DNA from: Burkholderia sp. FERM BP-3421
GTDB taxonomy: Bacteria > Pseudomonadota > Gammaproteobacteria > Burkholderiales > Burkholderiaceae
Assembly (NCBI RefSeq): GCF_028657905.1
Contig: NZ_CP117780.1
Location: forward strand, 527,165-591,164
Direction of reading: 5' to 3'
DNA: 64,000 nucleotides
Shown: positions 25,236 to 38,600 of the stretch, one piece after another
Position numbering within the stretch: position 1 is the stretch's first letter
How the letters are laid out: each line of letters begins with the position of its first letter
Translations under genes and position numbers: made by a program
Notes under the pieces: generated by a model
Seen by the model: only the letters and a program-made list of their open reading frames with translations
Told to the model about the DNA's origin: nothing
The model's database searches: none

Positions 25236-28200
25236 ATGTTTCATCCAACGGCGTATCGGCCGGGTCGCGCCGCGACGTGTTGTCCATCGCTGGACGATTG
25301 ATGTCGCGTGCGGAAGCGACGCCCGATCTGCTCGCGTATGCATCGGCCGATCCGACGCGGGACGCGGTGCTGACCTACGCGGCATTGTGCGAGCGCGCAT
25401 CCGCGATCGCGGCGCGCCTCGCGCGCGAGACGGCGATCGGGGACCGCGTGATGCTGGTCTACCAGGATCCGCTGGACTTCGTTCCCGCGTTCTTCGGCTG
25501 CTGCCTGGCCGGCGTGATTCCCGTTCCCATCACGCCTCGCCACGGTCGCGACACGATGGTCGCGATCGCGCACGACTGCGGCGCAACCATCGCGCTGACC
25601 GCCGAAGCACGCGACGCGCTGCCGGACCTGCGCTGGATGCGCACGGACGACGGCGAGCGCGGCGCGCCCTTCCTGCGGGTCGTGGCCGATACCAGCCCGG
25701 CGCTGCTGCAATACACGTCGGGGTCGACGCGCACGCCGCAGGGCGTCGTGGTCACGCACACGGGCTTGTGCGCGACGATCGACGACCTCGATCGCGGCGC
25801 GATGCACGACGCGCGCAGCGTGATGGTCAGCTGGCTGCCGTACTTCCATGACATGGGCCTCGTCTACGGCATCCTCACGCCGCTGCATTGTGGCTTCCCC
25901 GCCTATCTGATGGCGCCGGAAAAATTCGTCGCGCAGCCGATGTCGTGGCTGCGCGCGATCGCGGCACGGCGCGGCACGCACACGGCCGCGCCGAATTTCG
26001 CCTACGCGCTGTGCACGGACCGCGCGGCCGATCTCGCGCCCGGCACCGACCTGTCGTCGCTGCGCTACGCGCTCAACGGCGCGGAACCCGTGCGCTGCGA
26101 CACGGTGCGCCGCTTCACGGCGGCGTTCGCGCCGTTCGGGCTGGGCGAATCCGTGGTCGTGCCCGGCTACGGTCTCGCCGAGGCGACTCTGAAAGTGACC
26201 GCCGGGCGCTGCGGAGAGGGCACGCGCAGCATGCGTTTCGAGCGCGGCGCATTGGCGCGCGGCCGCGTGGCGACGGATGTGGAAGGCGTGGAGCTGGCGG
26301 CGTGCGGCGCGAGCCTGATCGATACGCGCGTGCGGATCGTCGACCCGGACACGCGCGTGCCGTGCTCGCCCGACGCCATCGGCGAAATCTGGGTGGCTGG
26401 GCGCACGGTCGCCGACAGTTACTGGCGGCGACCGGAGGAATCGCGCGAGATCTTCGGCGCGCGGCTGGCGGACGGCGACGGCCCGTGGCTGCGGACCGGC
26501 GATCTCGGCTTCCTGCATGACGGCGCGTTGTTCGTGGCGAGCCGCCTGAAAGACCTGATCATCGTCGGCGGCCGGAATTTCTACAGCCACGACCTCGAAG
26601 ACACCGTGTCGGCCTGCCATCCGTCGATCCGCATGGGGCGCGTGTTCGCGGCCGCGGTCGACGGCGCGGACGGCGAGGGGATCCTGGTCGGCACGGAGGT
26701 GCGCGCCGGCTGCGACGAGGCGGCCGCGCGCGCGATCCTGCCGGTGATTCGCGCGGCGCTCACGCGGGCGCATGGCGTGGCTCCGGCGCGCATCGTGCTG
26801 CTGTGGCGCGGGAGCATCCTGCGCACGTCGAGCGGCAAGACCCGCCGGATCGCCACGCGCGACGCGCTGCTGCGCGGCGAGCTGCGGATCGTGGCCGACG
26901 ACGGCGGCGACGCGGCCGACGATGCGCTCCTGGCCGAGATCGCCCGCTTCGTGCCCGGGGCCGCGACCGATCCCGCCGCCCGGCTCATCGACCTCGGGCT
27001 CGACTCGCTGTCGGCCGCGCGGCTGGCTGCCGCCGTGCGCGCGCGTCACGGCGTGGAACTGTCGTTCGCGACGCTGTTCGCGGCCTCGGCCGGGCAGCTG
27101 CGCGACATGATCGCCGACGGCCCGCGCGCGCCCGCCGCCGCGCCCGCCGCATTGCGGCAGTACGCCGCCGGGGAGCCGTTCGAGCTGTCCGAGATGCAGC
27201 AGGCCTACTGGATCGGCCAACAGGGCGGCGTGCCGCTCGGCAGCGTGGCGCCGCACATCCGCGTCGACTTCGAGGTCGACGCCGCGCGCGTGCCCGAGCT
27301 GGGCCGGCGCCTCGCGCAGCTCGTCGCGCGTCATCCGTCCTTGCGGATGACGGTGTGCGCGGACGGGCGCGGGGTGTTCGATGCGCACGCCTATGACCTG
27401 CCCCTGCCGCAGCAGGATCTGCGCGGACTCGACGCGGCGGCCGTGGACGAATGCCTGCGCGCGACGCGCGCGCTGCTGGCCGAGCGCGATGCGCAGCCCG
27501 TCGTCGCGGCCGTCACCCGCCTCACCGACAGCACGGCGATCCTGCACCTCCGGCTCGGGCTGCTGGCGGGCGACCTGCGCAGCTTCCTGCTGCTGATGCA
27601 CGAACTGGTTCACGGCGCGGCCGACACGCCCGCGCCGTTCATCGCGCCGCTGCCGCCGCCGTCGCTGCCCGACGCGCACCGCGAGGCATGGCTGCGCCGG
27701 GTCGAATCGGTCGCGCCGGCCCCCGAACTGCCGATGACGATGGCGCTCGCCGAGGTCGCGGAGCCGCGTTTCGCCGCCTGTCGCGCGGAACTGAGCGCGC
27801 CGCTGTCCGCCGCGCTGACGGCGCGCGCGCAGGCGCTGGGCGTCACGCTCACGTCGCTGTGCATTGCCGCGTTCGCCGACGTGCTGCGGCTGTGGGCGGC
27901 GTCCCACGCCTTCACGCTCAACGTGACCTGCAATACGCGGGCGGCGCAGGCTGGGCAGGCGATCGGCGACTACACGAGCAATACCCTGCTGACGCTGAGC
28001 GCGCATCACGCATCGTTCGGCGCGTTCGCGCAGGCGGTGCAGCAGCAGGTGTGGGCCGATCTGGACGCGCCGTGGTGCTCCGGCGTATCGATCCTGCGCG
28101 AGCTGGCCCGCCGCAACGGCGCGCCCGTGCTGATGCCGGTGGTGCTGACGAGCCTGCTGTCGGGCGATCCGGCCGACGATCTGGCGATCCTCGACGGCAT

Positions 28201-30322
28201 CGGGCGCGTGGTCGACATAGCCAATCCGACGCCGCAGGTGTCGCTGCACGCGATTCTCGGCCGGCGCGGCGAGCAGCTGGTCGTGATGTGGGAATCGGTC
28301 GCGCAGCTGTTCCCCGACGGCCTGGTCGACGCGATGTTCGCGACCTTCCTCGGCGCGCTGGAGACGATCGCGACCGAAGCGGCCGCCGTCGAACGGCCGA
28401 CGATCGCGCGGCTCGCGCCGGAGCAGGCGGCGCGGCGCGCGGCCGCCAACGCCACCGGGGTCGCGCGCGCGCCGCGCCGGCTGGAGACGCCGATCGTCCA
28501 TCATGCGCGGGCGACGCCCGAGGCGATCGCGGTGATGCAGGGCGGGACGACGTTGACGTATGGCGCGCTGCTGCGCGACGCGGAGGATATCGCCGGCGCG
28601 CTGCGGCAACGCGGCGTCGCGCGCGGCGAGGTGGTGGCGGCGATCGTCGCGCCGGGCCCGCGCGCGGTCGCGGCGCTGCTCGGCATCGTGTTGGCGGGCG
28701 CGGTGTACCTGCCGATCGAGCCGTCCTGGCCGATCGCGCGCATCGAGGAGCTGCTCGGGGAGGCGGGCGCGCGTCACGCGGTCACGACGGCGGGCGACCT
28801 GGCGCTGCCGGTGCCGACGCTGCGCCTCGACCTGCGGCTGCCGCGCAGCGCGCCGGAGCCGGACACGAGCACGGACACGAGCACGGACACGGACACGGAC
28901 ACGGACACGGACACGGACGACGCGGCCTACGTGATCTTCACGTCCGGTTCGACGGGGCGGCCGAAGGGCGTGCTGATCGCGCACGCCGCCGCCGCGAACA
29001 CGATCGACGACCTCAACGCGCGTTTCGCGGTCGGCCCGGCCGATCGCGCGCTGTGCGTATCGTCGCTGGCCTTCGACCTGTCGGTCTACGACATCTTCGG
29101 CCTGCTCGCGGCGGGCGGCACGGTAGTGTTCCCCGAGCGCGCGCGCGATCCCGATGCGATCGCGCAGGCGCTGCGCGACGCACAGGTCACCATCTGGAAC
29201 TCCGTGCCGGCCGTGCTCGAACTGCTGCTCGACGTGGCGGCGCCGCGCTCGCCGGATCTGCGCCTCGCGCTCCTGAGCGGCGACTGGATCGCGCCCGGGC
29301 TGGCCGCGCGGCTGCGCGACGCGTTTCCGGCGCTGCGGCCGATCAGCCTGGGCGGGGCGACGGAAGTGTCGATCTGGTCGGTCGTGCATCCGATCGCGCC
29401 CGCCGACGCGGCGCTCGCGTCGATTCCCTATGGCCGGCCGCTGTCGAACCAGCAGTGCTTCGTGCGCACGGCCGACGGCCGCGAGCGTCCGGACGGCGTG
29501 GTGGGCGAGCTGCTGCTCGGCGGACGCGGCCTCGCGCTCGCCTACCTCGGCAACGACGCGGAAACCGAACGCCGCTTCTTCCTCGACGCCGAGGGCCGGC
29601 GGCTGTACCGCACGGGCGACCTCGCGCGCTGGCTGCCCGACGGCGAACTCGAACTGCTGGGCCGCATGGACGGGCAGGTCAAGGTGCAGGGCTACCGGAT
29701 CGAGCTGGGCGAGATCGAGGCGGCCGCGATGCGCGCGGGCTGCGTCGCGCGCGCGGTGGCGTCGGTGGCCAAGCGCCACGGCGCGACGGTGATCCAGCTG
29801 CACGTGGTCGCGCACCCGGGGTCGCACGGCGACGTCGTCGCGGCCGTGCGCACCGAGCTGGTCCTGCATCTGCCCGCCTACATGCAGCCGCATCACGTGA
29901 TGGTGCTCGATGCGCTGCCGCTCACGGCGAACGGCAAGGTCGACCGCGCCCGTCTCGCCGCCATGGCGGCCCCGTCGGCCGCGTCCGCCGCTCCGGTCCA
30001 GGCCCCGGTCGCGGCGCGCCGCGACACCTCGCTCGAGGCGACGATGCGCGCCGCGTTCGCCGAGGTGGTCGGCGTCGAGATCGACCCGCAGCAGGGTTTC
30101 TTCGATGCGGGCGCCACCTCGATGCACATCGTGCGGCTGCGCGCGCTGCTCGCGTCGCGCGGCGTCGCGGTGCCGCCGCTCGTCGAATTCTTCTCGCTGG
30201 CCACGATCCGCGCGCTCGCCGCGCGCGCCGGCTCGGGCGAGGCAACCTTTTCACCTACGACTGACGTCGACGGCGTACGCGCCTATCGACAGCGCGTACG
30301 CGCACGCAAGGAGGCTTTGTGA
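25232..30322 (+). CDS. depA: NRPS loading protein DepA: FAAL-PCP-C(Cy-like)-A(Cys)-PCP
   Basis: The 1696-residue protein starts the depsipeptide assembly line. A fatty acyl-AMP ligase-like domain (about 1-570; LQYTSGSTRTPQG, VGGRNFYSHDLEDTV) is followed by a carrier (LGLDSLSAA, about 590). A condensation domain of heterocyclisation type follows (about 640-1070; SEMQQAYWIG), then an adenylation domain (about 1085-1600; IFTSGSTGRPKG) and a second carrier (GATSMHIV, about 1625). My reading of the ten specificity residues is D-L-Y-N-L-S-L-I-W-K, a standard Cys code. The Cy motif DxxxxDxxS reads GLLAGDLRS, with the first Asp replaced by Gly. In the FK228 pathway DepA loads the Cys that becomes the mercapto-heptenoyl unit. 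depB begins on its stop codon (TGATG). A hexanucleotide repeat lies in the adenylation-domain linker. Confidence 0.85.
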   Translation: MNVSSNGVSAGSRRDVLSIAGRLMSRAEATPDLLAYASADPTRDAVLTYAALCERASAIAARLARETAIGDRVMLVYQDPLDFVPAFFGCCLAGVIPVPITPRHGRDTMVAIAHDCGATIALTAEARDALPDLRWMRTDDGERGAPFLRVVADTSPALLQYTSGSTRTPQGVVVTHTGLCATIDDLDRGAMHDARSVMVSWLPYFHDMGLVYGILTPLHCGFPAYLMAPEKFVAQPMSWLRAIAARRGTHTAAPNFAYALCTDRAADLAPGTDLSSLRYALNGAEPVRCDTVRRFTAAFAPFGLGESVVVPGYGLAEATLKVTAGRCGEGTRSMRFERGALARGRVATDVEGVELAACGASLIDTRVRIVDPDTRVPCSPDAIGEIWVAGRTVADSYWRRPEESREIFGARLADGDGPWLRTGDLGFLHDGALFVASRLKDLIIVGGRNFYSHDLEDTVSACHPSIRMGRVFAAAVDGADGEGILVGTEVRAGCDEAAARAILPVIRAALTRAHGVAPARIVLLWRGSILRTSSGKTRRIATRDALLRGELRIVADDGGDAADDALLAEIARFVPGAATDPAARLIDLGLDSLSAARLAAAVRARHGVELSFATLFAASAGQLRDMIADGPRAPAAAPAALRQYAAGEPFELSEMQQAYWIGQQGGVPLGSVAPHIRVDFEVDAARVPELGRRLAQLVARHPSLRMTVCADGRGVFDAHAYDLPLPQQDLRGLDAAAVDECLRATRALLAERDAQPVVAAVTRLTDSTAILHLRLGLLAGDLRSFLLLMHELVHGAADTPAPFIAPLPPPSLPDAHREAWLRRVESVAPAPELPMTMALAEVAEPRFAACRAELSAPLSAALTARAQALGVTLTSLCIAAFADVLRLWAASHAFTLNVTCNTRAAQAGQAIGDYTSNTLLTLSAHHASFGAFAQAVQQQVWADLDAPWCSGVSILRELARRNGAPVLMPVVLTSLLSGDPADDLAILDGIGRVVDIANPTPQVSLHAILGRRGEQLVVMWESVAQLFPDGLVDAMFATFLGALETIATEAAAVERPTIARLAPEQAARRAAANATGVARAPRRLETPIVHHARATPEAIAVMQGGTTLTYGALLRDAEDIAGALRQRGVARGEVVAAIVAPGPRAVAALLGIVLAGAVYLPIEPSWPIARIEELLGEAGARHAVTTAGDLALPVPTLRLDLRLPRSAPEPDTSTDTSTDTDTDTDTDTDDAAYVIFTSGSTGRPKGVLIAHAAAANTIDDLNARFAVGPADRALCVSSLAFDLSVYDIFGLLAAGGTVVFPERARDPDAIAQALRDAQVTIWNSVPAVLELLLDVAAPRSPDLRLALLSGDWIAPGLAARLRDAFPALRPISLGGATEVSIWSVVHPIAPADAALASIPYGRPLSNQQCFVRTADGRERPDGVVGELLLGGRGLALAYLGNDAETERRFFLDAEGRRLYRTGDLARWLPDGELELLGRMDGQVKVQGYRIELGEIEAAAMRAGCVARAVASVAKRHGATVIQLHVVAHPGSHGDVVAAVRTELVLHLPAYMQPHHVMVLDALPLTANGKVDRARLAAMAAPSAASAAPVQAPVAARRDTSLEATMRAAFAEVVGVEIDPQQGFFDAGATSMHIVRLRALLASRGVAVPPLVEFFSLATIRALAARAGSGEATFSPTTDVDGVRAYRQRVRARKEAL
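28861..28914 (+). repeat. In-frame hexanucleotide repeat in depA (Thr-Asp/Thr-Ser linker)
   Basis: Nine six-base units (GGACAC with two GAGCAC variants) encode a Thr-Asp-rich linker directly before the adenylation core motif TSGSTG. Unit changes would keep the frame, so the linker length can vary harmlessly. Confidence 0.85.
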
Positions 30323-33300
30323 TGACTTACGAAACACCCGTCGACGCCGTTGCCATCATCGGCGCCAGCTGCCGCCTGCCCGGCGCCGCCACCCTCGAAC
30401 AGTTCTGGTCGATGATCGCCGACGGCCGGGTCGGGATCGAGCGCTTCGGCGCCGACGCGGCGCGCCGCGAGGGCGTGCCGGAGACGGTGCTGGCCCAGCC
30501 CGGCTTCGTCGGCGCGGGCGGCCCGCTCGACGGCGTCGACCAGTTCGACGCCGCGTACTTCGGCATCCCGCCGTCGCAGGCGGCGGCCATGGACCCGCAG
30601 CAGCGGATCTTCCTCGAATGCGTGCACGAGGCGCTCGAACGCGCCGGGCACGGCGCGGTGCGCGGCGCGCGCGTCGGCATCTGGGCCGGCTCGGCCAGCG
30701 TCGACTATCTCGTCGACCACGTGCGCGACCGGCTCGATCGCGCCTCGCCGAATCGCTATCTGCAGCAATGGGTCGGCGTCGACAAGGATTATCTCGCGAC
30801 GCAGGTCGCCTACCGGCTCGACTTCGGCGGCCCGGCCATCACGCTGCAGACGGCCTGTTCGACCTCGCTCGTCGCGGTGGTCCAGGCCTTGCAGGCGCTG
30901 CTGAGCTTCCAGTGCGATTTCGCGGTCGCGGGCGGGGTCAGCGTCGCGCTGCCGCAGCGGCAGGGGCATGTATACGAGGAGGGCAGCATCCTGTCCGCGG
31001 ACGGCGCGTGCCGGCCGTTCACGACCGACAGCAGCGGCACGGTGTTCGGCAACGGCGCGGGCGTGGTGGTGCTGCGCCGCCTGGAGGACGCGCTCGCCGA
31101 CGGCGATCCGATCATGGCGGTGATCCGCGGCGGCGCGGTCAACAACGACGGCGCGGCGAAGGTCGGCTTCACCGCGCCGGGCGGCCGCGGGCAGAACGAC
31201 GTGATCCGCCAGGCGCTCGCGCTCAGCGAGGTCGACGGGGCGTCGATCGGCTATGTCGAGACGCACGGCACGGGCACGGCGATCGGCGACGAGGTCGAAC
31301 TGGCCGCGCTGCGCGCGGCGCTGGGCGAGCGCGCCGACGCCGACGCACGCTGCGCGCTCGGCACGCTGAAGGCGAATGTCGGGCATCTGAACGCGGCGGC
31401 GGGCGCGTGCGGGCTGATCAAGGCCGCGCTCGCGGTCGAGCACGGGCAGATTCCGGGCGCGCTCGGCGCGGCGCAGGCGATCGACGCGCTGCGCGGCGAG
31501 TCGGCGTTCTACCTGCCGGCGGCGACGACGCCGTGGGCGGCGCCGGTTCGACGCGCGGGCGTGAGTTCGTTCGGCATCGGCGGCACCAATGCGCACGTGA
31601 TCATCGAGGCCGCGCCGCCGCGCGCGCCGCGCACGCCGCACGTCGCGCCGCTCCTGCTGCTGTCGGCGCGCGGCGACGCGGCGCTGTCCGCGTTGTGCGC
31701 GGACTATGCGGCGTTTCTCGAACGGAATCCCGAACTGCGGATCGAGGATGCGTGCCTGACGGCGGCCCTCGGGCGTCGTCATTGGGAGCAGCGCGCGGCG
31801 TTTCGCGCCGAATCCCGCGCGGAACTGATCGGTGCGCTGCGCGCATTCGCCGCCGGCGAGCGCGAAGCGGGCGTGATCGCGGCGGCGCTGCCGGCGCGCG
31901 TGCCGGAAGTGAGTTTCGCGTTCGGCGGCGTGCGCGACCTCGATGCGGCGCTGGCCGGCGTGCAGGCCTGGCAGGCGAGCGGCGTCACGCCGGCCAGCGT
32001 GTGCGCGACGGGCGACGGCGTGTTCGCGGCGGCCTTCGCGGCGGGCGCGCTGAGTCTCGACGATGCGCGGCAGCGCCGCGTGGCGCGCGCCGTCGCGCCG
32101 TCGCTGCTGTGGATCGGGGCGGCCTCGGGCCTGCCGCTCGACAGCGCGGAAGCCGTGCGCGACGAACTCGCGAACGCGAACGCGACGGCGGACGCCGCCG
32201 CCACGGCGGCGCTGGAAGCGGCGGGCGCGGAATACGTGCTCGATTTCGGCGAGGTGGCGCTGGGCGCGCAGGCGGCCGGCATGGCGTCGCTCGATCCGGC
32301 TTCACCGGACACGCTCGCGCGGCTGTGGACGGCCGGCGTGACGCTCGATCTCGCACAGCACTACCGCGACGGCAACCGCGTGGTGCTGCCGACCTATCCG
32401 TTCCAGCGCGAACGCCACTGGATCGACCGCGCGCCGCGCTTCGCGACGGGCGGTGCGAGCCCGTTCCTCGGACGGCGTACTGACGCGCCCGCGCTGAACG
32501 CGATCTTCTTCGACGCCGAATGGAGCGTGGCCACGCTGCCGTTCCTGCAGGATCACGTGATCTACGACAAGGTCGTGGTGTCCGGCGCGGCGCTCGCGGT
32601 GATGATCGCCGACGGCGTGCGTGTGCTCACGGAATCGGACGCCTGCGTGCTGAGCGACCTGCGATTCCCGGCCGCGCTGGTGATTCCGCCGGGTGCGGCG
32701 CGGCACGTCCAGCTGCAACTGGTGCGGGACGGCGAGGGCTTCGAGGCCACGGTGCTGACGCCCGATTCCGCCGACATCCATGCGACGGCGCGGGTCGACG
32801 CGGGCGAAGCGCCGGGCGTCGCGCCGGCGCAGCCGGTGCAGGGCGAAGCGATCTCCGCCGCGCTGCTCGACGGCTGGCTGCGCGCGCGCAGCGTTGTCAT
32901 GGGGCCGACCTTCCGGCGGCTCTCGGAGATGGTGGTCGGCGATGGCGAAGCATCCTGCGCGATGCGCGCCGACGCCGACGACGCGGGGTGGCAGCTGCAC
33001 CCGGGGATTCTCGATTCGGTGCTGCAGCTGGTGGCGGCCGCCGCGCGGCCCGACGGCAGCAAGGCGTTCGTGCCGACCCGCATCGCGCGGCTCGCGCTGC
33101 ACGGGCGCACGGGCGCCGGGATGCGCTGCCATGCGTCGGCCGGGCGCGGCGCGGCGAGCGTGTTCGACGCCAACCGGATGCTGATCGAGCTGACCGGCCT
33201 CGAATCGCGCGAGGTCACGCGCAATGAATTGCTGCGCATCGAGCCGCTGCGCGAGGGCTACGCGGTCGAATGGCGCGACGTGGCGGACGGCGAGCGCGCC

Positions 33301-35012
33301 GCGTTGCCGGAGCCGATCGTGATCCTGCGCGACGCGGGGCAGGTCGCGGCGGGCTTGGCCTCGCTGTTGCGCGACGAGCGCAAGGACACGCTGGTCGTGG
33401 CGAGCGTGGACGAGATTCCGTTCGACCGGGCGGGCCTGATCGTCGATTGCCGCGGGATCGAGGCGCGCGCGGACGCGCCCGCGCCGGCGCTCTACGAAGG
33501 GGCGCTCGCGTTGTTCGCGACGGCCGCGCGGCGCGACCTGCCGTGCCGGATCGCCGTCGTGCTCGCGCCGGATGCGCCCGCGGCCGCGCCGCTGCAGGCG
33601 CTGTCGCGCGCGGTGGCGATGGAAACGCCGCATCTCCAGACGCTCGCGCTGCATGCGGGCGACGCCCGCGCGATCCGTCGCGGCCTTGACTTCATCGACC
33701 GGGAGACCGAAGTCGCGGTGCGCGGCGAGGCGGTCAGCGCGCCGCGCTTCGACGAGCGCGCGCTGCCGCGCCGCGCGGATCTCGCGCTCGCGGGCGACGC
33801 GACCTGGCTGATCACGGGCGGCCTGGGCGAACTGGGCCTGCGCGTCGCGGGCTGGCTCGCCGCGCTCGGCGCGCGCACGCTGGTGCTGACCGGCCGCCGG
33901 CCGGCCGATGCCGCCGCCGAGGCGGTGCTGGCCGCGCTGCGCCGCGACGGCGTCGAGGTGCGGGTGAAGCAGGCCGACGTGGCGGTGGCGGCGGACGTCG
34001 ATGCGCTGCTCGCCGAGATCGACGCGACGCTGCCGCCGCTGCGCGGGATCTGCCATCTGGCGGGCGTGGTCGAGGACCGCCTCGTCGTCGACGTCACGCC
34101 CGAGTCGCTGGCCGCGACCCTCGCCGGCAAGGCCCAGGGCGCATGGCTGCTGCACGAGCGCACCCGGCGTCATCCGCTCGAGCACTTCGTGCTGTTCTCG
34201 TCGGCCGCCGCCGCATTCGGCGCCGCGGGACAGTCGACCTACGCGATGGCGAACGCCTACCTCGACGCGCTCGCCGCGCACCGTCGCGCGCAAGGGCTGC
34301 CCGCGCAGTCGATGGCCTGGGGGCCGTGGCAGGACGTCGGCATGCTGGCCCGCACGAGCGCGACCGCGAAGCGGCGGCTCGCGCAGCTGGGCATCGGCCA
34401 GATCGACACCGAGTGCGGCCGCGCGACCTTCGAGATCGCGCTGGCGGCCGAGCTGCCGCCGCACATCGTGCTGCTGCCGGTCGACTGGCCGCGCCTGATC
34501 GAGCAGTGGCCGCCGCATGTGCCGGCGAGCCGCTTCGCCGGCATCGCCACCGCGCAGCCGGGCGCCGGCCTCACGTCGTCGGTCAGCGAGCTGCTGGCGC
34601 TGCCCGCCGACGAACGGCGGCCGCGCCTGTTCGCGCTGCTGGCGGAAGACGCGGCGGCCGTGACCGGCACGCCGCTCGCCTCGCTCGATCCGGAGCGCTC
34701 GCTGTTCGACTACGACCTCGATTCGCTGCTGATCACCGATCTGCGCGTGCGGCTCGAAAAACGTTTCGGCCGCACGATCTCGACCACGGTGATTTTTTCG
34801 AATCCGACCATCGCCGCGCTCGCGGACCATCTGGCGCGCACGCTGTTCGGCGCGACGGACAGCGCTCCGGCGACGCAGCCGGTGCCGGCTTCCGCCGCGC
34901 GGGCTCACGCCGCCGAGATCGAGCCGTCGACCGATACGGCGCAGCTGTCTCAAGAGGAGATCGTCGAAATGCTGTCCGCGAAACTGGACGAACTTCGCGG
35001 AGCGGGGGCGCG

Positions 35013-35016
<4 letters not shown>
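30322..35016 (+). CDS. depB: PKS DepB: KS-(vestigial AT)-DH-KR-ACP
   Basis: The 1564-residue PKS module extends the Cys-derived starter by two carbons. The ketosynthase (about 1-430) has its Cys and both His residues (TACSTSLVAV, HGTGTAIGD, NVGHLNAAAG). The region where an acyltransferase should be (about 520-690) is shortened; the GHSxGE serine motif reads ATGDGVF, and only the post-AT YPFQRERHWID remains, so it cannot load malonate. A dehydratase follows (QDHVIYDKVVVSG; GILDSVLQL), then a ketoreductase (TGGLGELGLR; SSAAAAFGAAGQSTYAMANA) and an ACP (DLDSLLITDL). Malonyl units must come from a separate enzyme, as reported for FK228 with fatty-acid-synthase AT. ATG 30322 is preceded by AAGGAGG and overlaps the depA stop. 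An extra GTG one codon earlier is less likely. Confidence 0.87.

Positions 35017-38596
<3,580 letters not shown>

Positions 38597-38600
<4 letters not shown>

Noticed and set aside
34143..35012. Open frame extending depC upstream into depB
   Set aside because: It overlaps the DepB KR and ACP coding sequence. The ATG at 35013 in an ATGA overlap is followed by a proper docking helix and KS.
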